From contig NC_020174.2 in NCBI RefSeq assembly GCF_000224145.3, forward strand, positions 1,080,520 to 1,144,519: a stretch of DNA of 64,000 bases. Reading direction: 5' to 3'. A model generated the notes under the pieces. It was not told where the DNA came from, made no database searches, and worked only from the letters and a program-made list of their open reading frames with translations. This DNA is from Ciona intestinalis (lineage: Eukaryota; Chordata; Ascidiacea; Phlebobranchia; Cionidae). A program made the translations under genes and the position numbers. This document shows, piece after piece, positions 1 through 12,900 of this stretch; the stretch's first letter is position 1, and the number at the start of each line of letters is the position of its first letter.

Positions 1-112
1 GTGCATCAACTTAAAACAGAACTAAGAACTTGAGCATTCGTACAAAATTAATTATATTAATTTTTCGTGAACCTTTCCCCAAAACGAACGTAAATATTAA
101 CAAGTCACTTAC

Positions 113-337
113 CTTCGGGTTCTCGTATCCGATAACAAATGATTTATCAACTTTTTTAACTTTTGGAACAATCTCATCTTTCAAAGACACTATCCTCTTC
201 TTTTTGTTTCTCTCTTCCTCTTCTCTCTGTTTCTCTGCTTCCTTTAGCGCCGCTAGTGGATCAAAACGATCCACTGCAACCGCCGTAAACGAAAGTTGGT
301 TCTGGTCTTCTATTTGATTATGTTGTTCTGTTGGCAT
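113..337 (-). CDS. First coding exon of an unidentified gene running off the left edge
   Basis: An ATG at 337 opens a 75-codon reading frame (MPTEQHNQIEDQNQLSF...) that ends at a good donor (AAG|GTAAGTGAC) with exon end at 113. The peptide is hydrophilic, with a charged helix (ALKEAEKQREEEERNKKKR) and a lysine-rich end (KVKKVDKSFVIGYENPK). There is no signal peptide or membrane segment. An upstream GTG is in frame, but the ATG is the natural start. The remaining exons would lie left of base 1. I do not recognise the family; a small nuclear or coiled-coil protein is possible. Confidence 0.55.
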
Positions 338-429
338 CGCCACCTAGCGGTTATGAATTGAATAAGTTCGCGAAGTTACAAAGAGTACAACTCACACCAA
401 AGGGCCGTATGTGTGGAGTATGTGGAAAT

Positions 430-530
430 TATATAAATGGAACTTGTTTATCCTCACGTATCGAGGCAACGACAGTCGTCATGACATGGGTTTTATGTTT
501 CATACACCTCATGTCAGCTAATAGGATATT
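430..530 (-). mobile_element. SINE tail fragment
   Basis: The stretch from TTTATCCTCACGTATCGAGG through GACAGTCGTC to CATACACCTCATG is the reverse complement of the 3' part of the tRNA-derived SINE seen complete at 42757-43075. The head is missing. The rest of 338-812 holds no convincing gene. Confidence 0.6.
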
Positions 531-812
531 ATCAGTTCCTGCATAAAAAATGGATAAACTTTATTAAGACAACCGGTACTTTATAACATGTACCGAACAG
601 TGGTGATGTGTTTTTTTAACTTGGTAGAATCACTAAACGCTCATTCATTCACCTTCTTATTGGATCTTGTTTCTTCTTGGGTTCTGTTCTGTTTCTTATT
701 CCTTTTATAAGGAACAAACAACGAGGGTAAAACCTTTTTCTTTTTTACAGGAATGGGTCTTTCGTATGCAACAGCTATACCGCCTTGGGACAAATGGGGC
801 GCCCCATTACCT

Positions 813-2611
813 TCAGTGGAACCCGTAGTCTCTGTGATAAATGAATGTAAGCGGGACAACTGCTGAAGTTACAAACTAGACCTATAGACTTTATGTTCCA
901 TATATTTGTTTATCCTCGCGCAGGGAAACTACTTAAGATATAATACGGGAGTCTTATTTGGAACATTCAATTTTTTTCCACGACTGACAAGTTGGACAAT
1001 CCATAAGCGACCACTAGGTTAGAGTAAATAGCGTTCAATGTGTTGGCCAAGGACACACGCCAGGGACAACAGTAGCATCATGCTTCAAACCCGCAACCCA
1101 CCCGATACAAGGGCAAGGTCTTACCACTTAGCTGTGCAGCGTCAATATATATGTGCATAGCAGAGTTCACTCTGGTGCATAGTTATCAAAAGACAAACAA
1201 ATCAAGCACCGATGCAAATATAACAAGTAAATTATTTCGAAGGATTAAAATTATAAATAGTTGCAACCCCGGAACTAAATGCTCCGAAAAAAGTTTTTTG
1301 CCATTTTTTCCTGTTACGTTCGTAGCGCTTGATTCTGAATGTTATTTTGATAAGATTTCAAGATTATGACGTAACAACATGACCTTACCTGCTGTGATGA
1401 CGTCATCCACATACTTCGCCCTCGTTTTAGGTTTCCCGTGACGTGCTGCACCTACGTTTCGTGTGCTGCTATACGCCTCTGCGTATAAATTACTCGAGAT
1501 AGCGTTTGAATTCTGTTTTATGAAACTGCCGCTTGAGGTATACGGGTTATGAGTCATAGATGACATTGATGCGTCATAATGAGTATTGGTGACGTCATGG
1601 AAAGGATTCGCGGTAGTTCCCCCATTGTAAGACTTCCTATTTCGGTTTCGTTTGCGGTTTAGAAATCCAAATTTTTCCAGCGCGAAAAAAACGATCGAGA
1701 GAAGCAGGACCACGCCAAGAATAGAACACACGCAAGCAACGTACACTGAAAAATATAACATTACATTTACTACTGTGTGATAAGATGATTGCCGTTAGCA
1801 CATACTCATATTTCCTAACCGTGTTTTAAAATTAACAACGCTCTTTTATAGTCATGAGAATACGGTTATACAATTTTGTAAACAGAATGGAAACATGAAA
1901 CATGGACCCCAACCTGATCACCGTAACTGATATATATTAAATACTACTTAAATAAAAGCAACCATACCTGTTAGATCTTTGTACGTTGATATAAACCCAT
2001 GATACAGAACAGTAGCTAAAAAATAAAAGAAAAACGTAAAAAATGACAGGTGGGACGTTTGATATACCATGACGTCACGTATTATTATGAATTCAGATAT
2101 CATATGACGTCATGTATAGAGATTTTGAGGATATATAGGTTCAAGGTACGTTGCTGCCACCAATTTGGGCGCATGTGTCGATATAGGCTAGATAGAGTGC
2201 TAGACACTTTATGCCTTATGGTATAACTCGTAAACGGGCTTCAGGTGGCTGTACACAGTATCCGGAATTCCTCCGTTTGTCCGGATTTCGCTGCCGCATG
2301 CGGAACTCGGTAATGGGTTTGCATACGACTTTGCAAGCGAATTCGCATGCCGGATACTGTGTACAGACACCTTAAGTGTATGAAACAGAAAACTCGTGTT
2401 ATAACGAATATCGTTGCTTTGACACGTGATGATAAACAAATTAATTTCATTTATTCAAGCAAAGTTCATCATGTGAAAGCAAACGTCAGTTGCATTAAAT
2501 GTAACGTTACGTCAAACCTAATATAAGCAACCACGTAATAGCACTATAAAAGTAACAATATATTCAAATATAATGCAGATCACAACACTAACCTTGCGTG
2601 CTTGCTTCCAT
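813..2611 (-). CDS. Small single-pass membrane protein, four exons
   Basis: Exons on the minus strand are 2593-2611, 1968-2015, 1389-1745 and, less surely, 813-862, giving about 157 aa. The first exon codes only MEASTQ plus one base. Phases then run 1-1-1 with good GT/AG sites. The product starts with a short outside segment, then a membrane helix at about residues 24-47 (VYVACVCSILGVVLLLSIVF), a basic stop-transfer (NRKRNRNRK) and a polar cytoplasmic tail holding NPF and NPY, which can act as endocytic motifs. The terminal exon (VVPLTFIYHRDYGFH) is chosen on phase alone; the other open frame over 641-859 does not match phase. A strong acceptor (TTTTTGCAG) lies 45 bp before the ATG. I do not recognise a family. 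Its tail exon contains two TGACGTCA palindromes. Confidence 0.55.
985..1140 (-). mobile_element. Decayed SINE head fragment in the last intron of the small membrane-protein gene
   Basis: GACAAGTTGGACAATCCATA, GACCACTAGG and TTGGCCAAGGACACACGCC match, in reverse, the SINE middle (TTGGGCAAGACACTTAA, CCAGTGGTCACTAATGGGTT). It is heavily diverged, hence old. Confidence 0.5.
2205..2445 (+). mobile_element. SINE tail split by a small palindromic element
   Basis: The left part (TATAACTCGTAAACGGGCTT) and the right part (AAGTGTATGAAACAGAAAAC through GTTATAACGAATATCGTTGC to an ATTC-like end) are the two halves of the SINE 3' region. They are separated by the inverted-repeat element at 2244-2371. Confidence 0.65.
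2244..2371. mobile_element. 128 bp MITE-like element with 22 bp inverted ends, nested in a SINE
   Basis: The left end begins GGTGGCTGTACACAGTATCC and the right end is its near-perfect reverse complement (GATACTGTGTACAGACACC); about 21 of 22 positions match. The interior carries a second small palindrome around GCCGCATGCGG. It splits a recognisable SINE tail, so it inserted after the SINE did. No coding capacity. I found no second copy by eye in this window. Confidence 0.6.
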
Positions 2612-2721
2612 TCAAATCACTATCATCTAACGCTGCTGATAAACTTATATTAATTCCTGCAAAAAGGAAGATACGTTATTAACAACCAGTATATTACTAA
2701 CTGATCGGACATAATTGCATA

Positions 2722-2922
2722 TAGTAGGGTGGGGAAGATGGGACAGCTTTCTTCTTTCTATTTTCTCGTCCAATTTGGTAATAAACAAAGAACACTCAAA
2801 GAATTATAAAACCATGTCCTCGCGACTCCCATAGACCGTTGTTAATTGTTTAAAACACGATCAGGATATTTGGGTAGGCTATCATGTGCTAAAGGTGTCC
2901 CGTCTTCCCCCACCCTACTATA
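2722..2922. mobile_element. ~200 bp MITE copy (TAGTAGGGTGGGG family)
   Basis: It starts TAGTAGGGTGGGGAAGATGG and ends with the inverted CCCCCACCCTACTATA. The interior has the family landmarks GACTCCCATAGACCGTTGTT and AACACGATCAGGATATTTGG. Ends look like TA duplications. Confidence 0.8.
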
Positions 2923-4456
2923 TACAAGCTGATTAACTTTTGAAACATATGTTGCGTTCTTTTTAATGCCTGCATAGGAATATCTATATAGCCTACATAT
3001 CAACGCTTCTTAAACTCCTTTTTTCCCATAAGACTGAGATACTGCTAATACACATACATCTTTATGCACTTCTTGTCTTGCTAACTACTTTACACCTGGT
3101 TTATGAGCACGCAGTATAATATTCAACGAACTCGTAAACTCCATTAATAAGTCGCATTGAACCACAAGCTCCAAACAAACCGTTCTCGCTTGTCGGTTTT
3201 GTTAATATTTAACAAACGGTTAACCAAAAACGAGTTGACACGCCTTTCAAAACGTTGATTAATTGCCTAACGAAAACTGGACAAACATAACCCAAGTTTT
3301 CTCTAATTTTTCGACTCGCGTAGCTTTTTTACTTCATACATAGACTTTATTCCACTTACACAAGAAGCTACAGCAGCGCATGGAACAGAAATGGGACATT
3401 TTTATTTACTGTTAATTAAACAAAATAAGTTGCACGCGTACCATCTGGAAGATCTAAAATGCACCACGAGTTTGCCATAAAGTTACACGTATAGGTTGAG
3501 AACTATATAGCACTGTACTAAAGGAAATGTTAATATTAAACCGCGCAATAATTTAATGAGGGCGATATTCATTATTTTCCGCCCTTTATGAAACATGATA
3601 CAAAAATTGAAATTTCGAATGAAACAGTTCCAGATTAAATGACGTAATTCGACTTTTGATTCTCGATGGGATCAAATTACAAGTGAGTTCTAAAATTGGC
3701 GACTTTACCAACATAGTTGGAATTTATTAAAGATATTTAAAATGTGATTTTAAAACTGCCCTTTGGTAAAATTTAAGCGCAAGATTTATTGAAACAAATA
3801 TTTAGACGTCACACAGCGAGACTTTATTAATAAAGTTTCAAAATTTACATTGTGCCAGGTGTAGCAATATCAGCAACAAACTAATTGTGTTCGACGTATA
3901 TCTATACACTCGATGCATTTGAATGAATAATGACGTGACACCAATTCCTTTGAATATTACGTAACATACATGCTATTTGTAGGCGGCCCATTGTTTATTA
4001 TGTCACTATGACAGTTCAAGAGACATTGTTGTGTCACAAACTAAGTTTTTTTATTATAAGACAATCGAAAAACAGTCGGCGTCCGTATTGTGACGTATAA
4101 CAGAAAGAGTACGAGTAACCGCGCTAGCAGTTGTATTGTTTATGACTATGACGTCACAGTACGTAGGCAGGTGTAACACACCATAGACTGTTATATTCCG
4201 TGTAAATAAACGGAAACCAAAGCTTACATGCATTGCTGTTATGTATCTTGCTAAATATAATTGTGGTCAGGTCTAAGGTGTAGAATGAACCAATATACCT
4301 ACAGTAGGCTATATAAGAATGTGCTAGAAATAGTAAGCTTACAATTAAAAAGGTATGGTATGCTTACTTTATAACAGAGAATGAAACCAGGTTTGATACG
4401 CGGTATTAACGATTGAAAAAGGTAAGTTTTTGTTAAAGTATTAGGTCTCTGTTATA
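2923..4456. other. Intergenic, divergent upstream region of two membrane-protein genes
   Basis: AT-rich sequence with no coding frame I can support. It contains single TGACGTCA (CRE-type) palindromes at 4149-4156 and, just before the next start codon, at 4892-4899. No RNA gene was recognised. Confidence 0.5.
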
Positions 4457-4652
4457 TAGTAGGGTGGGGAAAGATGGGACATCTTTAGCACATAATATCC
4501 AGATATCCTGATCGTATTTTAAACAATTAACAACGGTCTATGGGAGCCGTAAAGATATAGATTTATGAATGTTTGATTGTTTATTGATAACTGCTAAATG
4601 GGACGAGAAAACAGAGGTAAAAGGTGTCCCATCTTTTTCCACCCTACTGTAT
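4457..4652. mobile_element. MITE copy followed directly by a truncated second copy
   Basis: Full-length member (TAGTAGGGTGGGGAAAGATG ... CCACCCTACTGTATA). From about 4650 a second left end (TAGTAGGGAGGGGAAAAATG) starts at once and runs only to about 4705, where CCCACCCCAT may be an abbreviated right end. Confidence 0.75.
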
Positions 4653-4904
4653 AGTAGGGAGGGGAAAAATGGGACATCTTTAATTCGATTTTCCCACCCC
4701 ATCAGAGAATAAAAACACCGACCATTTTACCCCGACCTATACACGACTATTTACATAACAACATTCGCTTCTTATTTCACAACAAACCCTATTATTACAT
4801 CAACGGTACTAACCTTGTGTGTAATGGCATCACCAGAGTCTAGAAAACCTTCGTAGCTTTACCATGTTTGCTTTGAATTTGACGTAATCACTGACGTCAT
4901 CACC

Positions 4905-6083
4905 ATGGAATCTAGTCCAGAGACTATACGCGTCATCAGGGAGCCTCGAGCTCCACCTAGCGACGGTAGCGTGACGTTCAGTCCAAGGTCAAGGGAGTTT
5001 AACCCGCCTCCCGCTCCTACGAGAAGAAGAAGGCTCCCGCTGCCACAGCTAGGTCCGGATGTTGAATCTTACGCTTTCCTGGACTCTTTACGGATGGTGC
5101 GAGCACCAGGGGAAGCTCAGGACGCATTTTCTACGTCATCAGATGATGACGAAAGGACCAACGACGTAGAAGCATCTGATGATGTCATTCGTAGAGTGGC
5201 GTCGTTTTCGCGGCGAAACGCGGTAGTTGACCAGCGAGCACGTAGGAGTAGCAGAGTGCCGACTAATCTTGAGCAGTTTCTACGAAGATTAAACGACGAA
5301 GAACTTGCCAATGAATTCCAAGCTTGGATGTTAGAGACTCGAGATCGAACCCCACCCCCGGTACCTCCTCCACCACCTCCACCGCAAGCATCAAGACGTA
5401 GGACTCTTTACGATTTCATGAAGAAGTCGTTCTGTTTGGTGGGTACGCTGGTAGTGGGTGTTGTGTTCGTTTTGTTCGGTGTCGTGTTCGTAGCAAACAG
5501 CGTGGTGCTTGAAAACGATGTTAAAAACGCTTACGTTATTGCTGGTACTGCATTGGTCGGCACAGGTGCTCTCATTATGATTCTGTACACTGCGTGGCAT
5601 TGCTACCAGAAAGTTATCAAGATCAGGATGCGGGAACGAAGACGATCGCAATATGCGCATGCGCGAACCGATGTGACGTCAGAGACGGGTGTTGGAAGTG
5701 ACGAACTGATCAGTTGTACTTTTGCGAGCGGGGAGCCGCCAGATATTGACTTCAACCCAGTTGTTGAGCTTTATAGTCACAGAGGATCTAGTGTTTGGGC
5801 GGGAAGTTCGTTTTCAACCCTCCCGCCACCTTACGTGGATATGGAGGTGACCTCAAGTGACCGGCAACTAAGGTTAATGAACTCTAGTAACCCCATGCCG
5901 TATTCTGATGGGACCTCATTTCAAGGAGGTCCAGATACTAGAAGCAGATCTTCAAGTTTGTCTAAGTGGCGCCAGAGAGCAGCTACCGAATCACGGATTC
6001 ATAGAAGTCGTATAATTCAATCCAGGCTCTCTCTAACGCCCTCCACACGCAGGTTGTCAAAGTACAAAACACTAGAACGCTGA
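4905..6083 (+). CDS. Intronless two-pass membrane protein, proline-rich, 392 aa
   Basis: An uninterrupted frame from an ATG in good context (TCACCATGG). Residues 1-145 are hydrophilic, with arginine clusters (TRRRRLP) and an acidic serine-rich stretch (TSSDDDERTNDVEASDD). A proline run (PPPVPPPPPPP) sits near 150-160. Two membrane helices follow at about 175-201 and 209-233, separated by a short loop, so both termini should face the cytosol. A basic segment (KIRMRERRRSQY) and a long tail follow. The tail holds a PPPY motif at 307-310 (WW-domain or Nedd4-type docking) and ends in a basic Ser/Arg-rich stretch. The hairpin topology with cytosolic tails resembles tetraspan-like or LITAF-like adaptors only in outline. 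I do not recognise a family. No stop or frameshift interrupts it, and codon use looks genuine. Confidence 0.75.
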   Translation: MESSPETIRVIREPRAPPSDGSVTFSPRSREFNPPPAPTRRRRLPLPQLGPDVESYAFLDSLRMVRAPGEAQDAFSTSSDDDERTNDVEASDDVIRRVASFSRRNAVVDQRARRSSRVPTNLEQFLRRLNDEELANEFQAWMLETRDRTPPPVPPPPPPPQASRRRTLYDFMKKSFCLVGTLVVGVVFVLFGVVFVANSVVLENDVKNAYVIAGTALVGTGALIMILYTAWHCYQKVIKIRMRERRRSQYAHARTDVTSETGVGSDELISCTFASGEPPDIDFNPVVELYSHRGSSVWAGSSFSTLPPPYVDMEVTSSDRQLRLMNSSNPMPYSDGTSFQGGPDTRSRSSSLSKWRQRAATESRIHRSRIIQSRLSLTPSTRRLSKYKTLER

Positions 6084-6185
6084 AATCGTGAAATAGGTCC
6101 GACAATGACTACTATGGTACAAAGTGCTTAAATGCACATATATATTTATGACCACTGTAGTTGTAACAACTTTTCCAAATAACAA

Positions 6186-6305
6186 TCACCCACCAAGTTA
6201 CATACGTGGTAACTCGTAAGCTGGAACAACATGCATGAAACATAACATCCGTGTTATAATGGCTGTCGTTGCTTCCCCATGCGAGGATAAATAAGTTACA
6301 TTTAT
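6186..6305 (+). mobile_element. SINE 3' fragment
   Basis: CACCCACCAAGTTACATACG, GGTAACTCGTAAGCTGG, GTTATAATGGCTGTCGTTGC and GAGGATAAATAAGTTACATT match the SINE tail in order. The tRNA-like head is absent. Confidence 0.7.
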
Positions 6306-6997
6306 TTGATAAGTAATAATACTAAACAATGCTAACTAAACTAAACATGGTTTAATGTTGCCAAGATTAAAATCCATTGGAGCAGTCACTTTACGCTGTT
6401 CGACCACTAAAATAGTCAGATTTTGTTTCTGGCAAACATGTGATTTGACACCTATTGTATTACCTTCACATTTAAGTAAAGTTTACTGTTGTAAACACTT
6501 TTATAAAACCTTGCAGCATAATATGCGATAACAGTATTCCCTGTTTGTATAATGCATTGTAATTTACGTGTTCTATCTATGCAATGTACCAATGTAATAA
6601 AGTACTCCTGGTAACTTTAATTTCAACATTAAACCCACTGCGATATATACTTTGCAAAGACTTTTATGGTGGCATATTAGTCCTATTTTTAGGTATCGAT
6701 TTTCTAAGCAACTACAAATCTCCTTTTTTAAAGTCGAGTAAAAATTTAATTACCACATGATTTAAGGTTGTAAAAAGGATTTAAAATACTAATTCTGCCA
6801 CACGATACTTATAACCTTCATAAAATATTTAAATGCGGGGAAGGCAGGATAGTGAGATGTGCATTCCTGTGTTACTGATTTTATTCTTTAATAAATAATA
6901 CCTATGGTTGACATGCCCACTGTGGCACCAAAAGTTTAGCACCTTTGATTCAGTACTCGTCTACAGGTAAAATCAACAAAGTTTAAAATCTTTTTTA
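6306..6997. other. Intergenic, tail-to-tail between the two-pass protein and importin-11
   Basis: AT-rich, no coding frame. Both flanking genes end here, so it should hold two 3' UTRs and poly(A) sites; AATAAA-like words are present, but none is decisive. Confidence 0.5.
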
Positions 6998-9900
6998 TCA
7001 AATAAATTCTTTTAACCCAGATAAAACTTGTTGGTCAACACTGCTATTTAAAACCTGGTCCAGTGTTGCCGCTCCTCCAAGAAAATTTGCCACGATTTCG
7101 AGTTTTGTTTTCGTGAAGTTGGGGAGTGAAATCACGTGCACGGGATCCAATCTTGTGAGTGAGGTTTCACGCTTCACGTGAAGATCTGACCAATCAGCTT
7201 CATTGATGTCATTGTTGCCGGTGACGACAACAGAATCAGCGTGATCTTCATCACAAACGTCATGGAGAACCTTCGAGTGAATTTAACGTATTCAATCTGG
7301 TTTATGTATAACATTAATGTTCTGTTTCATACACCTCGGCTGCTAACGAGTAATCATATCATGTATGTAACTTTAAAAGAGAATACTTTCAGAATGATCG
7401 TTTTAATGTGTGCTTGACCCTGAAAAGACACCTTTGACAACTCATAAGGAACCACTTGCATCTCATGCTTCATGTCAAGCTATAACATAAATATTATGAC
7501 CAGAAAAATCCAAATACACCGAAATCTGTTGTAGGGTTCCGGTTAAGACATAATATTTATTGAAAATTTACAAGCCACTTACATGCACAGCAACAGATAT
7601 GATGTTAGGTAAAGAAGATCTCACTGCTTCTATCTCATTGTAATTATCAAGCAAAGTTAAAACAGCAAGAGCAATTTCTTTCCGATGAGTTATTTCTGCT
7701 GCGTTGTCAATCCAAGTGCTAATGAACATGGATATGGGAATGTTAGTTTAATGTTTGATTAGTTAATTTAGTGAGTTAGATAGTATGTTAAAACAGTGGG
7801 GTGTGGCCTAATGTAGGTGGTGGAGTTGCTGAAGCTACTACAATGTGTGGATAAAAAGACGTGACTTTTGGTTGGTTTAGTCATTTATATCATCGCGAGT
7901 CGGAACTTGAGTAGCATATCCATGGTTGCCACTCCCATGCCCACAGTCGAGTTGCTGAAGCTACTGCAATGTGTGGATAAGCAGACATGACTTTTGGTAG
8001 ATTTGGTAATTTATATTTTTTATTGGTGGGAGTTTGAGTAACTTGGTTGCCACTTCCATGCTCACATACAAGCGGTATACTACTGCATTCACCACAATAA
8101 TGAGAGAGATTTCCTTCGTTTTACAACTATGAGTGTCCTTTAGTTAAACACCCTACATTTTATTTAAAACTGTAAAATAGGAAACTAATTAACATACTGT
8201 AAGTAAAATAAGGTTTAAGGAACACTCCCCCACCTAAACATATTGAACAGATACGCTGCAGCTTGGTTGAACTGCTCCCCCGTGTGATCGTTCAATATTT
8301 GCCAAAATGCCACTGGGTGTCGTAGAGCTAAGCGAGCAAGTAACAACATGCGATACAACGATAACATCCCGTTGTATTCTTGGGATAAGAAGCATTGAAG
8401 CGTGTCTCGGATGTATGCATTGAATACTTTGGCTGTTTCTATTGGGGCGATCTATAAATAAAAGAACGTCATTAATTTATCAATGAAACACAACTCAGTG
8501 GTAAGCACCCATCCATGAGCCACTGTGGTTACATTATACCTAGGTGAAACCGGAGTCAATCCTCGACACAGATACCGTTGATGACCAAGGGCTCTTGGAC
8601 AAGACACGTTATGGCCACAGCTTCAACTCTGTTGTCACTAATGTGTTATAGTTGCAACTTGCAAGGTATACAATAAAACAACCATGTTAAAGCTTTTTAA
8701 GTTACCTGCCACAATAAAATAGTCTACCACAGCTAAATATATATTAAGGTATATACACATACCCCAATCACAGTGTAGACCAGTTGTGTAACAACACCAA
8801 GGCAGTTGTCATTCACATCAGTGATGATCGATAATAAAGAATTAGCGAACTGGCAACACTGTTCACTATTAACGAAATCGGAACGACCAAGAGTTGCGTA
8901 ACACTCGACCAGGTGAAAACTTTCCTTCAGTGATTCCGAACTTAAATCAAATAAACCTGAAAATATTAAAGTTCATGAAGTGAATAGAAAGAAACCAGTT
9001 TAAGGAGCAAAAGGGCCCAAGAAAAGTTTGGTGATAATACCCTATCATTATATTACTTATAAGAAAGTGAATATAAAATAATTTTGATTGATAACTAAAA
9101 AATGTCTTAAAAACAGGATAAGAAATATTTACCACAAAATAAATATTTCCCAAAATCACTACAAACCAAACAAGTTATTGAAAAGTTGCATAAGGTCGGT
9201 TGTCATGACGATGGAGTTCCTCACTACCGCCACCCAGAGGTCAAGCCCATCAATAAGTAAATAAACATGAGCAGGTGATGAAATATCAGTGCATGTGTGG
9301 ATGACGGGGAGTAGGAATGGATGGAGGTTGGTGGATTCACCGCGTAAACCAACCACTAAGTTAACAAGGGTGGTGACTACTGCACATCTGAGAAAAAATG
9401 AGTTATGTTATTCATCTTTGAAAATAATCTCACAAAAAATTGGCTATTTTGTAAAATTCGCTTTATTTGTTTAGAAAACATTAAATTTTGCTCAAATATT
9501 GTATGTTATGTCTAGCTATCTATAAGCGTGCACAATAATTTTATGGTTTCACAATAAGCATAAAGCCAACTTATTTTATAAAATAGTTTAATACAAGATT
9601 TCAAGAAGTCCAAGTATGCTGAAACTCTTTAGAGACCCAGTGTCCCAGTATAGCGAGTAGCACCAACGCATTAATGATCTAGCTTTGTTTTTAGGATACA
9701 TACCCAACAAACAAACCTAATCTAACCTTAGCATATTATGAGACTCTGAAGTTGCCCATATAGGTGGAAGGATGGACGCAAGCTGTTGCATGCATGATGT
9801 AACTTGGGACCCAAGTCTTTCAATCACGAAGCTCAAAACATGAAGAACTCTCATCCTCGTGTCTCCGGACTCTGAATCATGGAGGAGGCGATGCAAGCCA

Positions 9901-12900
9901 TCCGTGCAACGATCACGGAACGGAAGGAAAGTGTCTGAGATGATTTATAGATGAGTTGAACGAATGTAAGTTGTTTATCCAATTGTTAATTTTGTGAGAG
10001 ATTATTTTAGGTGGGAAAGATTTTCAGTTCTTTATGACAGTTTAAACAACCCATTAGTGACCACTAGACTGTAGCAATTGCCATTAAGTGTCTTGGCCAA
10101 TAACAAATACGCTCACAGTGGTAGCAGCGTCGAGCTTTAGACCCTTAGTTATAAATCAATCAACCCACCAAGTTCAAATTCAAAATCGTCAAGTATTTGC
10201 CTCAGCGAGGTTGCTGCCATCAATCTAACTGCCATGTTAAAGTCAGGTGACAATGAACCGATTATGAAGTCATATAATGTTGTCCGGATGTCGTTCGGAG
10301 GTTTCACGCCCATCCATTGGTCAATCAACCAAAGGACACGCCTGGAAAAACACAACACATAAATCAATCGTTTATTTTGTACAGCATTTAAAAACACGCC
10401 TAGAAAAAACAAAGCTCTCGTTAGCACATATAAATTTTAAGTAATAGGTTTATGGAAATATAATAAATGATCCTAAAATATTAACCCATCTCACTTTTTT
10501 TGGTATCTGTTTTGTACAGCGATTAATATTGACAGCAGATGTCTATATTTAGTAATTCCTACTAAGTTTATACTTAATATTTCATCAACAATTTCCATTC
10601 ATGATGAGCAATTATAGTCATTGCAACATGGATATTCTGTTTCATACATTTTGTTACCATGTATGTTATTATGTGAGTAAAGAATTGTAGAATATTTTTG
10701 CAAACCTGTGAATGATTTTCCCTTGTGGATGATTTTGTAATCCCTTTACATAAGGTAGAAGATTGTCCATGAACCAGGCCTCAAAGTTTAAACAATCAAA
10801 CAATTCATTCGCTGACAAACCAACAGCGGAAAACACCGCATCATTCTGCATCAACGTGGTGACATCACATGACTCAGCAGATTCTGTAGAAAAAGTTTAT
10901 CTAGTTTTCAAAAATACCAAATAAAAATCTCATTCTCACCAAAGCAAAAAAAGTTTAGTTTTTACAAAAAAATACATAGAATCGAACAGATTTTTTTAAT
11001 TAAATTTGGGAAAGAAATTAATTTTTATATTATGACATTAGAAACCTTGTTTTATCTTGTCATTAACAGATTGAAGAGCTGACATTATCATCGGGATAAC
11101 TTTGTCCGGGTCACAATGAAGTATTGTGAGAAATAATACCTGGAGTAACAAATGAATTTTCCTTTAAAATTACAACATTTATATTTATAGGTAACAAATA
11201 GATACAAGGTAAAATTTTATAGATACAGTTTAATTTATAAAGATATAGCTTCCAGTTACTGCAACAAGATTCAATGTTATGTACACCAGACTACCAGACT
11301 ACTTGTAACAACAACATTATGGCCTTGTTAAAACTGATTTTTAGACTGGTTCAAAACTGGTTTAAGCTGGTTTAAACTGGTTCATCAACATTAGTGATCT
11401 CCACCAACCTCAGCACTTGGCCTTAGGTTATACTTCCATATTTCGCCAATTTCTTCGGAGCAAAAATCCTCCACGTCTTCATCCCAACACTCGAGGTCAT
11501 CAGAGGTTAATGGAAGGTAATAGAAGATAAGACATCTATGATGCAATAGGAACAGTGATGTCATAAAGCAGAAAATAATGCATGAAAAATGGTAGAAAAC
11601 TTTAGTATTCAGTTTATAAATTATATACATAAACAAAATTTTAAGATACAAAACAACTTTATTTTTTATATTACTGCCTGCGGATTTTTTTTATAATATT
11701 TCAGTTTTTAATTTCTACTACAAGTTTTACCTTAAAAGTTCATGCATATCCTCACATGAGATAAACTGTGCTACGTTTTCTGGGTTCGAAGCAAGAATCT
11801 TAATTTGGTTCATGCAGTTTACAATAAACCGCTCTTCAAACAAATCCCTTTGCCCCGAATATTTCAAAACACATTGCTTTGAAATAGTAAACGCTTGACG
11901 AATGAATTCATTCACATTTTCCAGCTCAAGCTCAAGAATATCAAGCAGTATCTTGGAATGAAGAATCAACAGTTTTTGGAAAGTTTCAAAACTTGAAAAA
12001 TGTTGTGATAACTGAAGAATTTGTGACAATGATGAAACTATAGATGAGAAAAACTGCTGTGAATTTGCAGCTTCCAGCATTGGCACAATACTTCGAAACG
12101 ATTTTAAAATATTGATCAACTTTTGTCCGTTAAAACTTGTATTTTTGCTGTTTTGTCCTCGATTTTGTAAATCTGACATAAATTGGTTGGTCAGTCTCTC
12201 CCATGATTTGAACACACAAGGAAACATCTGTCGGCAAACTTGCCCAAACAGTTTCTTATCGTTTGGCAATCTTTTCGATGCTAATTCCTTCATAAATAAA
12301 CGGAACGTCAACAATATGGTATTGTCTCTTATGACATCACTATCTGGATTCTGTTGCTGCATTTCATTCGCCAAATATGGAAGTAGATCTTGCCATTGTC
12401 GTGGATAATCAAATCTACTTATCTTCGATATTATGACGGCAAATTGAAGTGCTATCTGCAAAAGGAGTCAAAAGTAGGATTTATAAGTGGCTACTTTTCA
12501 ACTGACACCTTCTATAAATAGTTTTTATCTAATTTGTAATTTAATGACTGTGGTTTTGCTTTTATTTTTCTGTTCCATTTTTTGTTTTGTTAATATAGTA
12601 AAAAAATCTTTGAATGCAATATTAAACACCACACTGCTGGATTCAGTTGAAACAAGGGCTAACATCAGTACTAGTGTAGAAACCAGTGATTACAGATCAA
12701 GCAATTTATAATGTGTATGGGGTTAGTTACAGGTCAAGAAAGGATTCTTCACTAGTAACTAGGATTTAACTACAAAGAACTATTAAAAGATTTAAGCCAA
12801 ACTATTACATTACAAACCTGCTGAATGGGCTCATTAAAACATTCGTAAATAATTTCTCGAATTGCAACTTTTTCTTCATTAGAAATCGGCGAAGGTCCGT

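Noticed and set aside
641-859. Open frame on the minus strand as the last exon of the small membrane protein
   Set aside because: Its phase does not match the donor at 1389 with any AG nearby; the overlapping frame ending at 813 does.
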